DNA of 64,000 bases. It comes from Tanytarsus gracilentus. Taxonomy: Eukaryota > Arthropoda > Insecta > Diptera > Chironomidae. Shown in pieces: positions 40,801 through 54,626 of the stretch. The position numbers and the translations under genes are program-made. The DNA lies in the NCBI GenBank assembly GCA_038502055.1, contig JAXRKN010000045.1:2378501-2442500 (forward strand). Reading direction: 5' to 3'. Every line of letters starts with the position of its first letter. The first letter of the stretch is position 1. Under the pieces are notes generated by a model, which saw nothing but the letters and a program-made list of their open reading frames with translations, searched no databases and had not been told where the DNA came from.

Positions 40801-43119
40801 AATGTCTCTTCGAATGATGAAAAATTGCCTCTTGACTTGGCAATAAACAGAAATGTTGTTGATGTTAAATCGACCATCGTCAGTTTCAATAATGTCACAT
40901 ATGACTTTGAGCAAGCAATCGAGCAGGGTGTGGTTGATCCTCAAAAAGCCACCATTAAAACTGACTCGGGTGAAGATTTAAATTTAATCGAAGCATTTAA
41001 TCAAGGCGTTCTCAATACGATCGTGAAACCTGTTCGTTTGCATGAGGCACTCATTAAAAATCTTTATGATGAATCATGCGGACTTTTTGTCGATCCCGAA
41101 ACAAGGAGAAAAATTAATATTCAAGAGAGCATTCAAGAAAGTTTAATCGATCCGAATTCCATTCAAATCCAAGATCCAGGAAGCAAATCTTACCTTCCAA
41201 TTTCAATTAATTTCGCAATACAAACCGGGTTAATTAACCCCAAGACAGGTCGCGTTAATCATGACAATAAAAGTTATTCACTAAAAGAAGCTTTTGACTT
41301 GGGAATTTTAATCGATAGCAAAGGCCCAGTTAGTATTCAGAGGACAGTCCATCAAGGAACATTTGATGAAAAACTTGGCAGAATTTCTGATCCGTTTAGC
41401 GATAAAAAGATAACGATTCACGAAGCAATCAGAAAATATGTCGTAAATCCTCATTTGCCTTGCTATTTCGACGAGGAAAAAGAGGTTTTGTATTCGCTTA
41501 ACGAGACATGCAAGCATAAGTTGATTGATCGCTATCAGGGTAATTTTATTATTCCGTATTCGGGTGAAAAATTAACTCTGCCCGAAGCAATGAAGTTGGG
41601 TTGGATCATTGACATTGAAAGTGGAAATTTGTCGCTTTATAAAATTCTAAATTATGGCTTAATCAACTACGAGACGGGTAAGTTAATTCACCCGGTGACA
41701 AATCGATGGTTATCACTCAATCAAGCTGTCGAACAGGAACTAGTTGATCCTCTGTCATCGCTCGTTAAAAATCGTAATGGAAAATATATCACGCTCGATG
41801 AAGCCTTAAATTTGGCGATCATTGATGGGGATAGAAATCTTTATTGTCTTACTGACACACAAACAATTCCGTTAGACGAGGCAATTGAAAAGGGTTTAAT
41901 AGTTTCAGATGAAAAACCTTTTTCACTTCAAAATGCTTTTAGAATGCGTCTTTATAGAATGGACAATGGTAAATTTGGCGATCCCACGACAAACACTTAT
42001 TATGATCTTAAAACAGCAATTGATGCGGGTGTGGTTGATGAGAGTTCAACAAAATTCAGAAATTTACTCACGAAAAAAACTAAATCGCTTCAAGATGCCA
42101 TCACAGATGGTGACATTAACGTACCTAAGGGTAGAGTTTTTGATCAAAAATCAGGTCAATCTTTTAATTATGAAATTGCATTCGAAAGAGGACTCTTGTT
42201 CAGTGTACCACGTGGTGCGATTGAAACCCCCAAAAAGGAAGAAGAAATTCCTTCAATTAAAGTCACTCAAGTTGAGTCCACAAAAACACCTCGTGAAATG
42301 TCTCTCGACGAAGTTTTAAATTCAAACATAATAAATCTCGATAGTGCATTCATTAAAGACCCCGAAACTGGCAAATTTATTCTATTGCGACTTTACATTG
42401 AAAAATATCAAATTAATCCCGCGTCACAAAGAGCCATTGTCGATCCAAATTCGCCATTCTTTGTGTTCAGTCCGGGCTTTGTAATTTATACTCGCGAACC
42501 GAAATCTCTCGACGACGTTATTGAGTCGAATGAATTGAATTTGGCGACTGGTAAAATCACCGATCAAGATAAGCGCGTGTGCACAATACAAGAAGCCATT
42601 GAGAGCGGCTTTTTAGACCCCGATACGATTGTGGTGAAAGATAGTGCCAAAAATGAATTGGTGCCTCTCAGTGAAGCTCTTAAGAAGGGATTAGTTGATT
42701 CGGAGCGATCGCATGTCGTTGATACGGCAACATCTAAATTGGTGAGCTTAGAAAATGCCATCCAAGAAGGTTTACTGAAGACACCCAAGAAGCAGTTTGA
42801 CCTACTCGAAGCCATCCAATATAAACTTTATGATGTCACAAGTGGAAACTTTGTCGATCCATTTTCGCACGCCGATAAACAAAAAGCTCTTGTCACTTTC
42901 GAGGAAGGCATTGCCAAAGGTCTCATCAACCCCTCAAACACAATGGTTCGTTCAACGAACGACAGTGAAATCGTAACAATCGCCAGTGCCATTTCATCTG
43001 GCCTCATTGACCCAATTAGTGGTCACATTCTTATCAAAAACCCCGAAAATGAACAAATTGAGAAAATTAATTTTGCCAAAGCCATGGAACTTGGTTTATT
43101 AGTTCCAGCTGGCAAGCGG
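31818..43119 (+). CDS. shot: shot giant plakin-repeat exon (about 3,767 codons)
   Basis: A single uninterrupted exon. Residues ~1-970 and ~2410-3767 are arrays of plakin repeats of ~38 residues with the motif DAIxxGLIDPxxG and TLxEA, for example SIDEALKRGLIDPQF and PLSEALKKGLVDSERS. Such repeats bind intermediate filaments or target membrane and junctions in plakins. Between them (34.7-39.0 kb) lies ~1,440 residues of acidic, Lys/Glu/Ser/Thr-rich, low-complexity sequence built from recurring blocks. The acceptor is CACAG|AGCA and the donor CGG|GTAAGA at 43120, phase 2 in and 0 out. Drosophila shot has a comparable alternative exon in its longest isoforms. Confidence 0.95.
36403..37200 (+). 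repeat. Near-identical 159-bp block repeated 639 bp apart inside the plakin-repeat exon
   Basis: 36403-36561 and 37042-37200 are almost the same at DNA level, differing at only a few bases. Both encode KVEQDFPQEIIAPEII and DLTSRFIETEKKNVEVDV. The offset of 639 bp is 213 codons, so the frame is kept. Related but more diverged copies lie around and between them, which suggests tandem growth of the insert. Confidence 0.9.
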
Positions 43120-43636
43120 GTAAGATTTAAAATCTTTTTAATCCAGGGTTGACACATGTTGCACGTTTTAATAATTAACAGCTTCATTAACAAATTCGAA
43201 ATAATTTACAACTTCATTAACAACTTTGTGGAAATTAACTTGAAAACTATTTTCTAGGAGAAAAACTCTTCGGAATGCTGCTGTTCCTCTATCAGCTATA
43301 AATATGTGCTTTGAGTGATTTTTTGTGTGTGACTTGAATGAATGAAAATGAGTGAAAATTTTAAGATATTTTGGGGTGTCAAAATTTTATTTTTTTTACC
43401 ATCTTTTGGACATTTTAGTTACCTAAAATATCTTTTTATGAATATTTTGATTTCTTAATTTTTATTTCACATTTCAGGACGTTTGAAAAAATCAAATTAT
43501 AATTGATTCAAATGTGTCCAACAAAAAGAATCTCATTAGTTGTTAATTTATTTCTTAGCATGATTTTGTAATTTTCATGACATCACTGAGCAGGAATTTA
43601 ATTTTTTTATTTTATGTTTCACTCTCTTTTTAACAG
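43120..43636 (+). other. shot intron after the plakin-repeat exon
   Basis: 517 bp, AT-rich, no coding sequence seen. It ends in a pyrimidine-rich tract and TTTTTAACAG. Confidence 0.65.
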
Positions 43637-43783
43637 CAAGCAGTCGTCGAACGATTTGCATTATGTGAGGAGAACATTTCGATTTTATTAAAGTGGATTA
43701 ATGACATCGAACAGAGATTGTCGAAGATTGGAGGACCTCAAGAGCACATTGAAGAGTTGCAGACTCAAATTAATGTCTTGAAG
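43637..43783 (+). CDS. shot: shot first rod exon
   Basis: 147 bp, 49 codons, phase 0 both sides. It encodes QAVVERFALCEENISILLKW and ends ELQTQINVLK, the first helix of a spectrin repeat. It accepts both the plakin-repeat exon (43119) and, when the cassette is skipped, the exon ending 26576. Confidence 0.88.
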
Positions 43784-43891
43784 GTGAAATTAAATTTTAA
43801 TCTCGATATAATTAAATCTCTGGTTTTAATTATAAATCCTAGGATTTGAATTTTTATGCTCTAAAGTTAAAATTTTAATTTTATTTTTCAG

Positions 43892-46800
43892 CACATCAAG
43901 AACGATATTGATCTTCAGACACGCCCCGTTGCATCGTGCTTGGAACAACTTCGTCAACTTGTTCTAACGAGTGGAAATGTGCTTTCGATTGCCGAAGTGA
44001 CTCAATTAGAAAATTCAGGACGTCAATTGCGCTTCCGTGTCGATCGTGCCAATGACACAACAGTCAAGCTCATTAAGCACCTTCAAAATAGCTTCGATGA
44101 GCTCGATAAATTGCAAGGTGAAATGCATGATTTTGCCAAGTGGTTGGTCAGTGCTCAAGAGAGTCTCAATAATGAGCACGCTTACTTGTGCGATTTGAAA
44201 AATTTACCAACACAATCGAATCGTATCAAGGAGTTGCTGAAAGAAATTATCGTTCATCAAGCTGACTTGAGATTTATCACAATGTCAATGCAGAAATTTG
44301 TCGATGAGGGCAAAGATTATTTGGTTGTTCTTAATGAACTTCGCATCTCACTGCCTGAAAGATTGCCAAACATTGAACCAATCGCAAGCTTTAAGAGCCC
44401 AGTAAGACAAACTGTGTCTGAGTTGCAACAAAAATATTCAGATCTTCTCAATGCAGTCAATGCCTTTGCCGATCGTCAAAATCAAATTAAGGAAGCATAT
44501 CGACTCTACATTGAACATTTAGAGAGAGCCAGGACATGGATGAGTGACGTTCAACTTCGTGTTTCGAGTGTGATTGCACATCCAGTCGGCACCGACATCG
44601 AGACCATCCAAGAGCAAGCGAATATTGCAAAGTCACTCTACAATGAATTCCTCTCTAATGGAAAATTGATTGACAATCTTGACGGAAGTTTAAATGCCTT
44701 ACTTGTTGCCTTAACTGGAATTACATCGCCTGCCGAAAACAGCACATTGGAATTGCCAGTCGAAGAAATTAAACGCGATTATAAATCGCTTCTCGATGCC
44801 GTCGATAATAGATGTAAGATGCTGGAAGTTGCATTCGTTCAAGCGCAAGGCGTTCAAGATGCTCTCGACAATTTAATCACCCACATGAAGCAGACAGAAG
44901 ACAAAATTCATCTGCAATCACAACCAGCATCTTTGATTGTTGAAAAATTGCTCGAACAAATTCGTGAACATCAATTTATCCTTTCCGATCTGGAGCAGCA
45001 TCGTGCGAGCTTAAACAGCGTAACTGAGTCAGCAAAAGACTTGCTCAAAGTACCCTCAAATGCACGACTCGCGAAGGTCATTGAAAGCAAGTTACAAAAT
45101 GTCACCGATCACTATTCGCGATTGAGAGATAAGGCAATGTCTCACAATGAATTCCTCGAAATTATTCTCAAAAAATTGACAAAATTCAATAACGATTCGA
45201 CAATTGTTGAAAATGAGCTCAAACAACTTCAAGAGATGGCAAATGTTGATGAAAAATCTGTTGATATTCTCATGAAACTTCTCCAAGATGTCGTTCAAAA
45301 GAGAAAGAAAATTCAACCGTTCTATGATGACAGCATGTACCTAGGTAAAGAGCTCATCGATCGAAAAGACGTCACTGACACTTATGTAGTGAAAGATAAG
45401 CTGAAACGTCTTCAAACGTTGTGGGAAAGTTTAGAGAGAAGACTCGATGACAAGCTCAGACTCACAAAACACAAATCCGAGAAAATGGCGGCATTTGAAG
45501 TTTCACGACAAGAAATTCTCTTGTGGCTTGCGCAAATGGAAGCAAGAACAGCTTCATTTGAACCAGTCGCACTTGATCTTGGCGTGATTAGAAAGCAATC
45601 AGATGAACACAAATTGCTTATGAATGAATATAAAGATTTTAATAAAATCATTCAACGCATCAATGACATCGGTGCTGAGTATGATTCGCTTATTAGAACA
45701 TCGAGTCCTGTTAATAATGCCGTCGATCGTCAAGATCTCTCTGATTTAACGGCCATGCAGCATGAATTGCAAGAAATTAATCATCGCTATAATTTTATTG
45801 GCGTAAGATTGAATGATCGTCAGAGGGAACTAGACGACACTCGAGCTGTAGTTCAGAGGCAAAAGGAAAATCTTGAAGCTCTCAACGCCTTTTTAAATAA
45901 AATTGAGAAAAATCTACCGAAATATAATTTGACGGTTAGAGAAAATGCCGAAAAATGCATTAAGCATGTCAGGAAGCAACAAGACGAGATGTTTGAGAAG
46001 CAATCGACGATGGAAATGACAAAAGCTCAAATTCGTGAATTGGTTAATGCGAAACCGAACGTTGTTGGTGCCGAAAGTCTCAGACTTGATTTAGAAAATT
46101 TATTAGAACGCTGGCAACGACTTTCCGAGTTATTAAAGGAGGCTTCACTTTATTCCGAAAGATCTTTGGACTTCCTTGAGACACACGATTTAATTTACAA
46201 TTGGCTCGTGTCAAAAGAAAAACTTCTTTCAGTGCTTGGTCCAATTTCATCGGACTCACGAACAGTCAGCAGTCAAATGCAGCAAGTCTCAGTTCTTCGC
46301 GATGAATTCAAGGCACAATTCACTCAACTTGAATATTTGCGTGAAACAGGTGGTAATTTAATAAATCACTTTAAGCCGGCATCGCAAGAGGGAAAATCAG
46401 TCACGAATAAAATGAATGAAATCGAAAAGAAGTGGAATGACCTGGCTGATCAACTTGAAAAACGATACAAGAGTTTGCATGACGTAGCAGACACCTCGGC
46501 TGAATTTGAAGCGAGTCTAAATAGATTGAGAGAAAATCTTCAGCAAATCAGTGACTCTCTCGATAATTTACCAAATGACAGCGATTTCGAGGGTAAATTA
46601 CAGAAAATAACTCAACTCGAGAGACAACTTGAAGGACAGCGTCCACTTTTAGCTGATGCTGAAGCTACTGCTACAACATTGACAAGTGTGATCAGTGATA
46701 CAAAATCATGTGCTGACATCAAGGCTAAAGTGCAAGCCCTCGGTAAGCAATATCTCGCATTACAAAAGAAACTCGACAATATTAAAGCTGAAAATGACGC

Positions 46801-49800
46801 GGCATTGAAGGATAAAAAGCAATTCTTGGAGAATTGTGCCAAAACCATTGGTTGGATTACAAGTAAACTCTCAAACTTTACATCGCCATTGTTTATTTCC
46901 GCTCACAAGCCAACCTTGCTTTATCAAATTGAAACTCATGAGCCAATTTATCGTGAGGTGATTTCAAAAGAATATGAAATCATTATGCTTCTAAATAGAG
47001 GCAAAGAATTGCAAGAAAAGCTTGGTGAGAATCTTCGAGATCTCGAAAAAATTAACAATCAATGGCTTAAGCTTAAGGAAGAGGCACAAGATCGTCAAAA
47101 TCGTCTACAAAAAGCAAATGATTTGTACAAAAGCTATGAGAGAACATCGAGTCCATTCCTCCAGTGGTTGAGCACTGCCGAAAGAGATTTGGCAAATATG
47201 AAGCCAGGATTATTGATCAAAAAAGATCTCGATAAAGAAATTCGTGATGTTCAGTCACTTCGTAATGATGTCCTTAAAAAATCCTCGGACTATGAAAAAA
47301 CTCAAACTGTTTGTGCCAATTTCCTCTCAGCATGTGATGTCGATAAAGACACTTTAACCTCTGAAATGCAGAGCACAAAACAACGCTGGGATGAACTCAA
47401 TCGATTGATAAATTTGAAAATTGAGAAAATCACTGGATTCATTGAGAAAGTCATGGACTTTAGCGATAATTTCCGTCAACTCAGCGCTTTGGTGCAAAGG
47501 AATGAGGATGCTTTTGATTCACTTGAAAGAATTCATGGTGCCAATGCAGGACGTGATCCAAGATCACTCGAGAAAATTAAAACAATCAAAGACGATAATT
47601 CTGAACTCAAGAAGAACTTCCAAAATTTAAAAATTATGGTTGAAAATATCGCGAGTGACGCACGACCAGCTGGCTACAATGCCGACAATCTTTATGCCGA
47701 TCTCGAAGGACTTTCCGATCGTATTCTTACCCTCCAAGCACGCCTCGACGATCGTTTTAATGACCTTACAGTCGCATCGAATGCCATCGCAAAATTCAAT
47801 GAAAGCATTAACGATGTGACTCTCGATCTGACATCACTGGAAAATGAGGTTGACGCTTTATCGTCGCCCGCAAGAGAAATCAAAGTTGTAAAATCTCAAC
47901 TTGAAAATGCCAACGATTTACTGCGTCGAATTGAAGATGTGAACAGGAAGATAAATGACATCGAAAGCACAGGAGATGCTATGATTGAAAGGGGTTACGT
48001 TGGACGGCCATCAGAGATTCATGAACCACTCGATCAAATTAAGAGGAAGAAATCTCGCCTTGAAATTCGCGCTAAAGATCATCTCGAGGGAGTTCAAAAA
48101 GCCCTCAAACTGCTCACGAAATTTTATGAGAACTATGACGAGGCATTGAATGACATTTCTCAAATCGATGTTGACTTGAAAAAATTAAAGACAGTTGGTT
48201 CTGAAGCAGCACAAATTCGCCTTCAACAGCAAGACTTCCAACAATTCCGCAGAAATGTCGTCGAGCCAATGAACAGAAAAATTGATGATTTGAGTGACTT
48301 GGGCAAGGATTTAATTAGATCAGCTCACGAAACTGTTTCAACATCAGCGCTCGAAAATGATTTAGAAAAAATTATTGAGCAGTGGAGCGACCTTAAATCG
48401 AGAGTGTCTGAAAGAGATCGAAAACTCGAGCAAGCATTGTTGCAGAGTGGCAAATTCCATGATGCACTTCAAGGCATTCTTAAGTGGCTCAAAGACTCGG
48501 AAGAAATGGTTCGCAATCAAAAATCACCTAGCATCGATTATCATGTCGTTAAGGCACAACTTCAAGAGCAAAAGTTCCTCAATAAAATGATCAATGACAA
48601 TCAAAATTCAATTGGGTCAATTTTAAAACTAGGCGAGGAAGTTTTGCAGGGATGTGAACCAAATGAAAAGGCAAACATTGAATTGCAACTTAGAGATTTA
48701 ACAGTTCGTTATGATGACCTCAAAGACAGTGCAAATGAACGCACAAAATTACTCGAAAATTCAGTTGATATTGCAAAGGCACTTCAAGATCAATTAACTC
48801 CACTTGTGTCATTCCTCGAGAGATCTGAGAGGACATTGAAAAATCTTGAAAATATTCCATCAGACGAAGATAAACTTCATCAGTCAATCTTCGAGCACGA
48901 TCGATTGCATAAGGACATTATCGCAAAAGATCCCGAAGTGGCTTCCCTTATTTCACTCAAAGGCAGCATTAAAAAATTCTTCCAGCCCGAAGAAGCTGAA
49001 ATAGCAAATGATAAAATTGATGGCATTAGTGATCGTTACAACATGTTGCGAGACGACTCCGAAAGACTTGGAGCTTTGTTAAATAAAACCAAACAAGAAG
49101 TTAAACAATTTACTCTCGCTTATAACGATTTGTTTGCATGGTGCGATAAGCAGGAAAGAGTTTTAGCACAATATAAGACCGTGTCAGTGCACGTTGATGT
49201 CATAACTGAGCAAGTTAAAAAACTCGAAGATATTAATGAGGATGTGAGAGGAAAAGAGGCGACGGTTCAAACAACCATCGACGTTGGAAATGATCTTTTA
49301 AGAACAATTTCTCAAGACGAAGCTTTTAAGCTTAAAGACAAGCTCGATTCACTTGGCAGACGTTACATTGAAATCTCTAATAAATCGGCTGACTATTTGA
49401 GTAATGCTAAAGATGCTTTTGCACTCGCTCAAGATTTCCACGGCGCTCATAATCGCTTAGTCAATTGGATGCAAAATGCTGAGGCAGTACTTGTTGGCAA
49501 TGCCGCAAGTGAAATGGAAATTCTTTCTCTCGAAAGTGACTTGACAAAAATGAGAAGTGAATTGGAAGCAATAAACTCGCTTGGCCCACAACTCGCACAA
49601 CTTTCAAGTGAAGAGGGTGGCGCTACAATTGAAGGCATTATCACACGCGACAATCGAAGATTTGATGGCATTGTTGAGCAAATTCAAAGAAAAGCGGAGA
49701 GACTTCAAATGATTGCACAGCGATCAAAGGAAATGAATGTTGATCTTGACGAATTATTGCAGTGGTTTAGAGACACTGAAAATAGCCTTAAAGATTCGGA

Positions 49801-52800
49801 AGCGCCATCAATTAAGCCAAAAGTGGTTAAGCAACAACTTCTCGATCACCGTGTATTGAATGATAGAATTTCTAGTCAAAAGGGAAGAGTTCGTGAGGTT
49901 ACAGCCAATGCTAAAAAACTCATTCGTGAATTGCAATCGAGTAATGATAATTTGGACACAATTCGTGAAAAACTTGAGTACCTCAAAGATATTGTGGATT
50001 CGGTGACAAATTTGAGTGCTGAACGTCTTGCAATTTTAGAACAAGTAGTGCCACTTTCTGAACATTTTACCGACACCAATGAAGAACTTGAAAGATGGTT
50101 GTCGGATGTTGAGCATGAAATTTCATTGCTTACAGCTCCAGGTGTGCGTGCAGATCAAATTATTCAACAGCAAGAGAAAAATGAACGATTAATGCAAACT
50201 GTCGCTAATCACAAGCCATTGATTGATAAATTCAACAAGACGGGAGAAGCTTTCGCTCAACTTGTAACACGTCACGATGCATCAAACATAAGAGACACTG
50301 TTGATGGTGTAAATCATCGATATAGTGCTTTAAAATCAGAGTTGAGAGATCGTCAGCTTGCACTCGAAAAAGCTCTCCAAGAAACATCCGAATTTGCTGA
50401 TAAACTTGAGAATATGTTGAGGACACTCGCAAATGCCGCTGAACAGGTTAAAAATTGCGAACCCGTTTCCGCTCATCCACCGAAAATTTCAAATCAAATT
50501 GATGAAAATTGGGTGATTGCAGATGACCTCGACAAGAGAGAACCAACACTCGTTGCCATTAAACAGGCTGCCGATGATATCATTGCTAAAGCCACAAACT
50601 TTGCAGATCCCGCCGTAAAAGATATCAAATCAAAATTGGAAAGATTGAATGTTTTATGGGTTGATGTTCAGAAGGAAGTGAAAATTCGTGACAGCACACT
50701 CAATGACACATTAAATGCAGCCGAAAAATTCTGGGCTGAACTTGAGGGTGTCATGAATAAATTGAGAGATCTTAAGGATACTCTAACAAATCAAGAACCA
50801 GTTGCTACTGAGCCTAAAGCCATTCAGCGACAACAAGATGAACTTGAAGAGGTCGGAAGGGAAATTAAGGTAACAAAGCCAGAGGTCGATAAGGTTCGAT
50901 TGAGTGGAACTAACCTCATGACGCTCGTTGGAGACGCTGACAAGCCAGAAATCAAAAAACATATCGAAGATCTTGACAATGTTTGGGGAAACATTACCGC
51001 ATTGTATGCTCAACGTGAAGAAAATCTGATTCAAGCTATGGAAAAAGCCATGCAATTCCATGAGACACTCGACGCACTTCTTAGATTCCTCGATGAGGCT
51101 GAAGATTACATGCGTAGTCTTAAGCCAATTGGAGCTGAAATTAGTCTCGTCAAACAGCAAATCGAAGATCATAAAAAGTTCAAGGATCGTGTCGATCCTC
51201 ATGGTGTCGAAGTTGAAGCCTTAAATCGTCAATTAAATGAACTCAGCGAAATTACTTCCGTCGATCAAACATCTCTGATTCGTAATGGAGTTAATGGCAT
51301 CAATAGACGATGGGATGTTCTCAAGCAAGGCATGAATGATCGTCAAAAACAACTCGAAAATGCTTTATTGCAGTTGGGACAATTTGAACATGCTCTAAAT
51401 GAACTTATGGTGTGGATTAAAAAGACGCAAGGAACCTTCGATCAGATTAAAATCATTCCAGGCGATGCCAAACTTCTCGAAATTGAAATGGCTAAATTGA
51501 AAATTCTTATCAATGACGCTCAAGCGCATCAACATTCCATCGACACAATCAATGATGCGGGACGAAAATTGTTAGAAAATGACGGTCTTATTGATGCTTC
51601 AGCGACACGTGAAAAAATGGACAATCTCAATCGACAATGGCAGCAATTGCAAAGAAGTATTGGCGATAAGGAAAGGGAACTCGATGAGGAACTTTCTGAG
51701 GCGCAAAACTTTTCTACGGAAATGCAAGACATTCTCTCATGGCTCAATGATGTCGATTCAGTCATCAGCTCGACTAAACCTGTTGGTGGACTTCCAGAAA
51801 CTGCTACAGAACAACTCGAGAAGTTCATGGAAGTTTATAATGAAATCGAAGCCAACAGACCGAAAGTTGACAGTTTGCTTGCACAGGGAGCGAATTATCT
51901 TAAGAAACACGACGATTTAAATGTAAAATCAAGCAATTTGCAGCACTCACTTAAAACTCTTAAACAACGATGGGACACTGTTGGTGCTAAAGCAGCTGAT
52001 AAGAAAATCAAACTTGAAATTGCTCTCAAAGAAGCGACAGAATTCCACGAATCACTTCAAGCATTTGTTGAGTGGTTGACTGATGCCGAAAAGCGTTTAA
52101 CATCAGCAGAACAAATTTCGAGGGTTCTTCCAACCGTCACCAAACAGGTTGAAGAACACAAATCATTCCAAAAAGATATTGGCAATTATCGTGAAAGCAT
52201 GCTACAACTCGACAAAAAGGGTTCTCATCTAAAGTATTTCAGTCAAAAGCAAGATGTAATTTTGATTAAAAATCTTCTCGTTTCCGTTCAACATCGATGG
52301 GAAAGAGTTGTGGCAAAGGGAACCGACAGAATGCGTGCACTTGATCATGGTTTAAAGGAATCTAAAGAATTCTACGAAGCATGGTCATCACTCACAAATT
52401 GGCTGCGTGAAATTGAATCACAAATGAACAGAATTGATGATGATTTGAATGGCAGCAGTGACCCGACTAAGGTTAAACAAGCACTCGAACAAATTCAAAA
52501 TATCCATAGGGCATTGTCAGGCAAACAGGGTGAATATGATGCTTTATTAAGATCTGGAAAAGCTTTGATTGAAAAAGCTCCGAAGAATGACGAACCTGAG
52601 CTTTCGAAAATGATTAATGAACTCAAGGAATTATGGACTAAGAATTGTTCAAGAAGCATTGAAAGACAGAGAAAATTGGAAGAAACTTTATTGCTCTCTG
52701 GACAGTTTTCAGAAGCTCTCACCACAATCCTCGAGTGGCTTACAAAAGCTAAAGGAATTCTCGTTGATGAAACACCAGTTTATGGTGATATCGACACAGT

Positions 52801-53601
52801 TTCAAGCTTAGTTGAGAAACATAAACGATTTGAAGCTGATCTTGAAAAGCGAGCAAAACAAATTGATAATGTCATCGCTAATGGCAAAAATCTCAATCCA
52901 ACCACAACGGCACCGAGTATCATTAATAATCTCCGAGAAGTGGAAGAGCTTTGGAGCTTCGTGAAAAATTTAAATGAGAAAAAGAGCGACGACCTTAAAA
53001 AGGCTCTATCTGAAGCCGAAAAACTCCACAAATCAGTCAACATTATCATGGAATGGCTTTCGGATGCTGAACAAAAACTCAAATATGCACCGGCAATTCC
53101 ATCCGATGAAGCTGACGCTCAACGAATGCTCAGCGAATTTAATGTCTTCCTCTATGAACTGCGCGATAAAGAACTCGATAAAAATGCAACTCTCGATTTG
53201 GCAAATGACATCCTTAATAAAGCACATCCAAATGCCATTAAAATTTTGCGCACAATCATCCAAACAATTCAACAGCGATGGGATGAAATCTCACAGTGGG
53301 CGCTCAATCGCGAAAGCAAACTTTCTAGTCACTTACAATCACTTAAAGATCTTGATGGAACAATTGATGATTTATTGGCATGGCTGAGTGGATTAGAAAA
53401 TCGACTCACCACTCTTGAGGGTGAAGATTTACCAAACAACATTCCAGAAGTCGAGCAGTTGATTGATGAGCACAAAGTGTTTATGGAAAATACGGCAGGA
53501 CGTCAGGCGGAAATTGACATGATTTGTAAGCCAAACAGGGCCAAGCCGGCACTCAGAGAAATTAAAAAACCAACTTCCCGAGCTCAAATGCGAACAACCA
53601 G
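43892..53601 (+). CDS. shot: shot spectrin-repeat rod exon (about 3,236 codons)
   Basis: One exon without interruption, starting HIKNDIDLQTRPVASCLEQL. It is helical throughout with the spectrin-repeat pattern: a W in helix A (for example DFAKWLVSAQESL, LLWLAQMEAR, LQWFRDTENSL) and RW/RY near the end of helix C (NRRWDVLKQGM, QRWDTVGAK). At ~109 residues per repeat there is room for nearly 30 units. The rod is a flexible spacer between the actin and microtubule ends. The donor AG|GTGAGA at 53602 precedes an in-frame stop. The start of this exon was fixed by frame continuity and may be off by 1-2 bases. Confidence 0.95.
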
Positions 53602-53712
53602 GTGAGAAAATTTGTTGCTTACATTTTTAAAATTGCTTAACGTTTTTTAAATCGAAAAATAATTTTGTAAATAAATGTTTGTGAACTAATTAAAATTTTT
53701 CAACGTGATCAG

Positions 53713-53796
53713 TCGCTTATCTCCATCGGCAATCACAGAAGCAAAAACGGCCGTTGACAATGGCTTACCACACTATGGACCTAAATTCTCGCCAAG
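53713..53796 (+). CDS. shot: shot short exon after the rod
   Basis: 84 bp, phase 2 in and phase 2 out, reading SRLSPSAITEAKTAVDNGLP then HYGPKFSP. Joins forming AGT on both sides keep the frame. Being 84 bp (28 codons) with equal phases, it could be skipped without frameshift. Confidence 0.75.
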
Positions 53797-53884
53797 GTAC
53801 GTTAAGTGTTGACTTTTGAGTGTCGCTTTTAATTTTATTTTTAAAATTTATAAAAATGTTAAATAATACTTTTTTAATTCATAG

Positions 53885-54171
53885 TCCTGTTGACATTGAA
53901 TTCCGCTCACCACGTGCTAAAGTATTGTGGGATAAATGGCGCAATGTTTGGATGCTCGCATGGGATCGGCAAAAGCGACTTCATGAACATCTCATCATGC
54001 TTCGCGAAAAACAAAAAATGCAATCGTTCGATTGGGATGATTGGCGAAAGAGATTCCTGAAATTCCACAATCACAAACGAACACGTGTGATGGAGTTTTT
54101 GAGGAAGATCGATCGCAAGCAAAACGGATTAATTCCACGCGAAGTTTTCGTTGAAGAAATTATCAAGTCGA
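53885..54171 (+). CDS. shot: shot last spectrin helix and EF-hand 1
   Basis: The exon encodes FRSPRAKVLWDKWRNVWMLA, then WDDWRKRFLKFHNHKRTRVM and the first EF-hand, FLRKIDRKQNGLIPREVF. The calcium loop D-R-K-Q-N-G-L-I-P-R-E-V has Asp at position 1 and Asn at 5 but lacks acidic residues at 3 and 12 in the best form, so calcium binding is uncertain. Phase 2 in, phase 1 out. Confidence 0.92.
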
Positions 54172-54229
54172 GTAAGTTAAATTTTTAATTCTTGATTGTT
54201 TAAATTTTAAATAAATTTAAATTAAACAG

Positions 54230-54456
54230 AGGCGCCAACAAAACGATATGAAGTTGAGACAATCGCCGAGAGATTCGACACCACAAACGAGGGAAATGTT
54301 GATTGGGAAGAATTTTTGATAGCTCTCAAGCCCGAATGGCAAGTTGAACCCAAACAAGAAGCCGATAAGATTCACGATGAAGTAAGAAGACTCGTGATGC
54401 TCTGCACATGCAGACAGAAATTCCGCGTATTCCAAGTTGGCGAAGGAAAATATCGG
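54230..54456 (+). CDS. shot: shot EF-hand 2 and first half of the GAS2 domain
   Basis: Starts APTKRYEVETIAERFDTTNE with the second EF-hand loop D-T-T-N-E-G-N-V-D-W-E-E, which has the acidic residue at position 12. It continues into the GAS2 (GAR) domain, DEVRRLVMLCTCRQKFRVFQ, with the conserved C-x-C pair. GAS2 binds and stabilises the microtubule lattice. Phase 1 in, phase 0 out. Confidence 0.93.
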
Positions 54457-54508
54457 GTAAGAAATTTTAAACAATTAATGAACGTTAAATAATTAAATTA
54501 TTTCATAG

Positions 54509-54626
54509 TTTGGTGCTGAACAAAAACTCCGTCTCGTGCGTATCCTCAGAAGTACCGTCATGGTTCGTGTCGGAGGTGGTTGGATAGCACTTGATGAATT
54601 CTTATTGAAGAACGATCCATGCCGAG
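54509..54626 (+). CDS. shot: shot second half of the GAS2 domain
   Basis: Encodes [20 protein letters not shown] then [19 protein letters not shown], the conserved end of the GAS2 fold (VRVGGGW, DPCR). Phase 0 in, phase 1 out. The intron before it is 52 bp. Confidence 0.94.

Noticed and set aside
43892..43942. Possible frameshift at the start of the rod exon
   Set aside because: My base count at the acceptor was ambiguous by two bases, but the frame reading DLQTRPVASCLEQL is continuous with the previous exon and no alternative in-frame start exists upstream, so no break is claimed.
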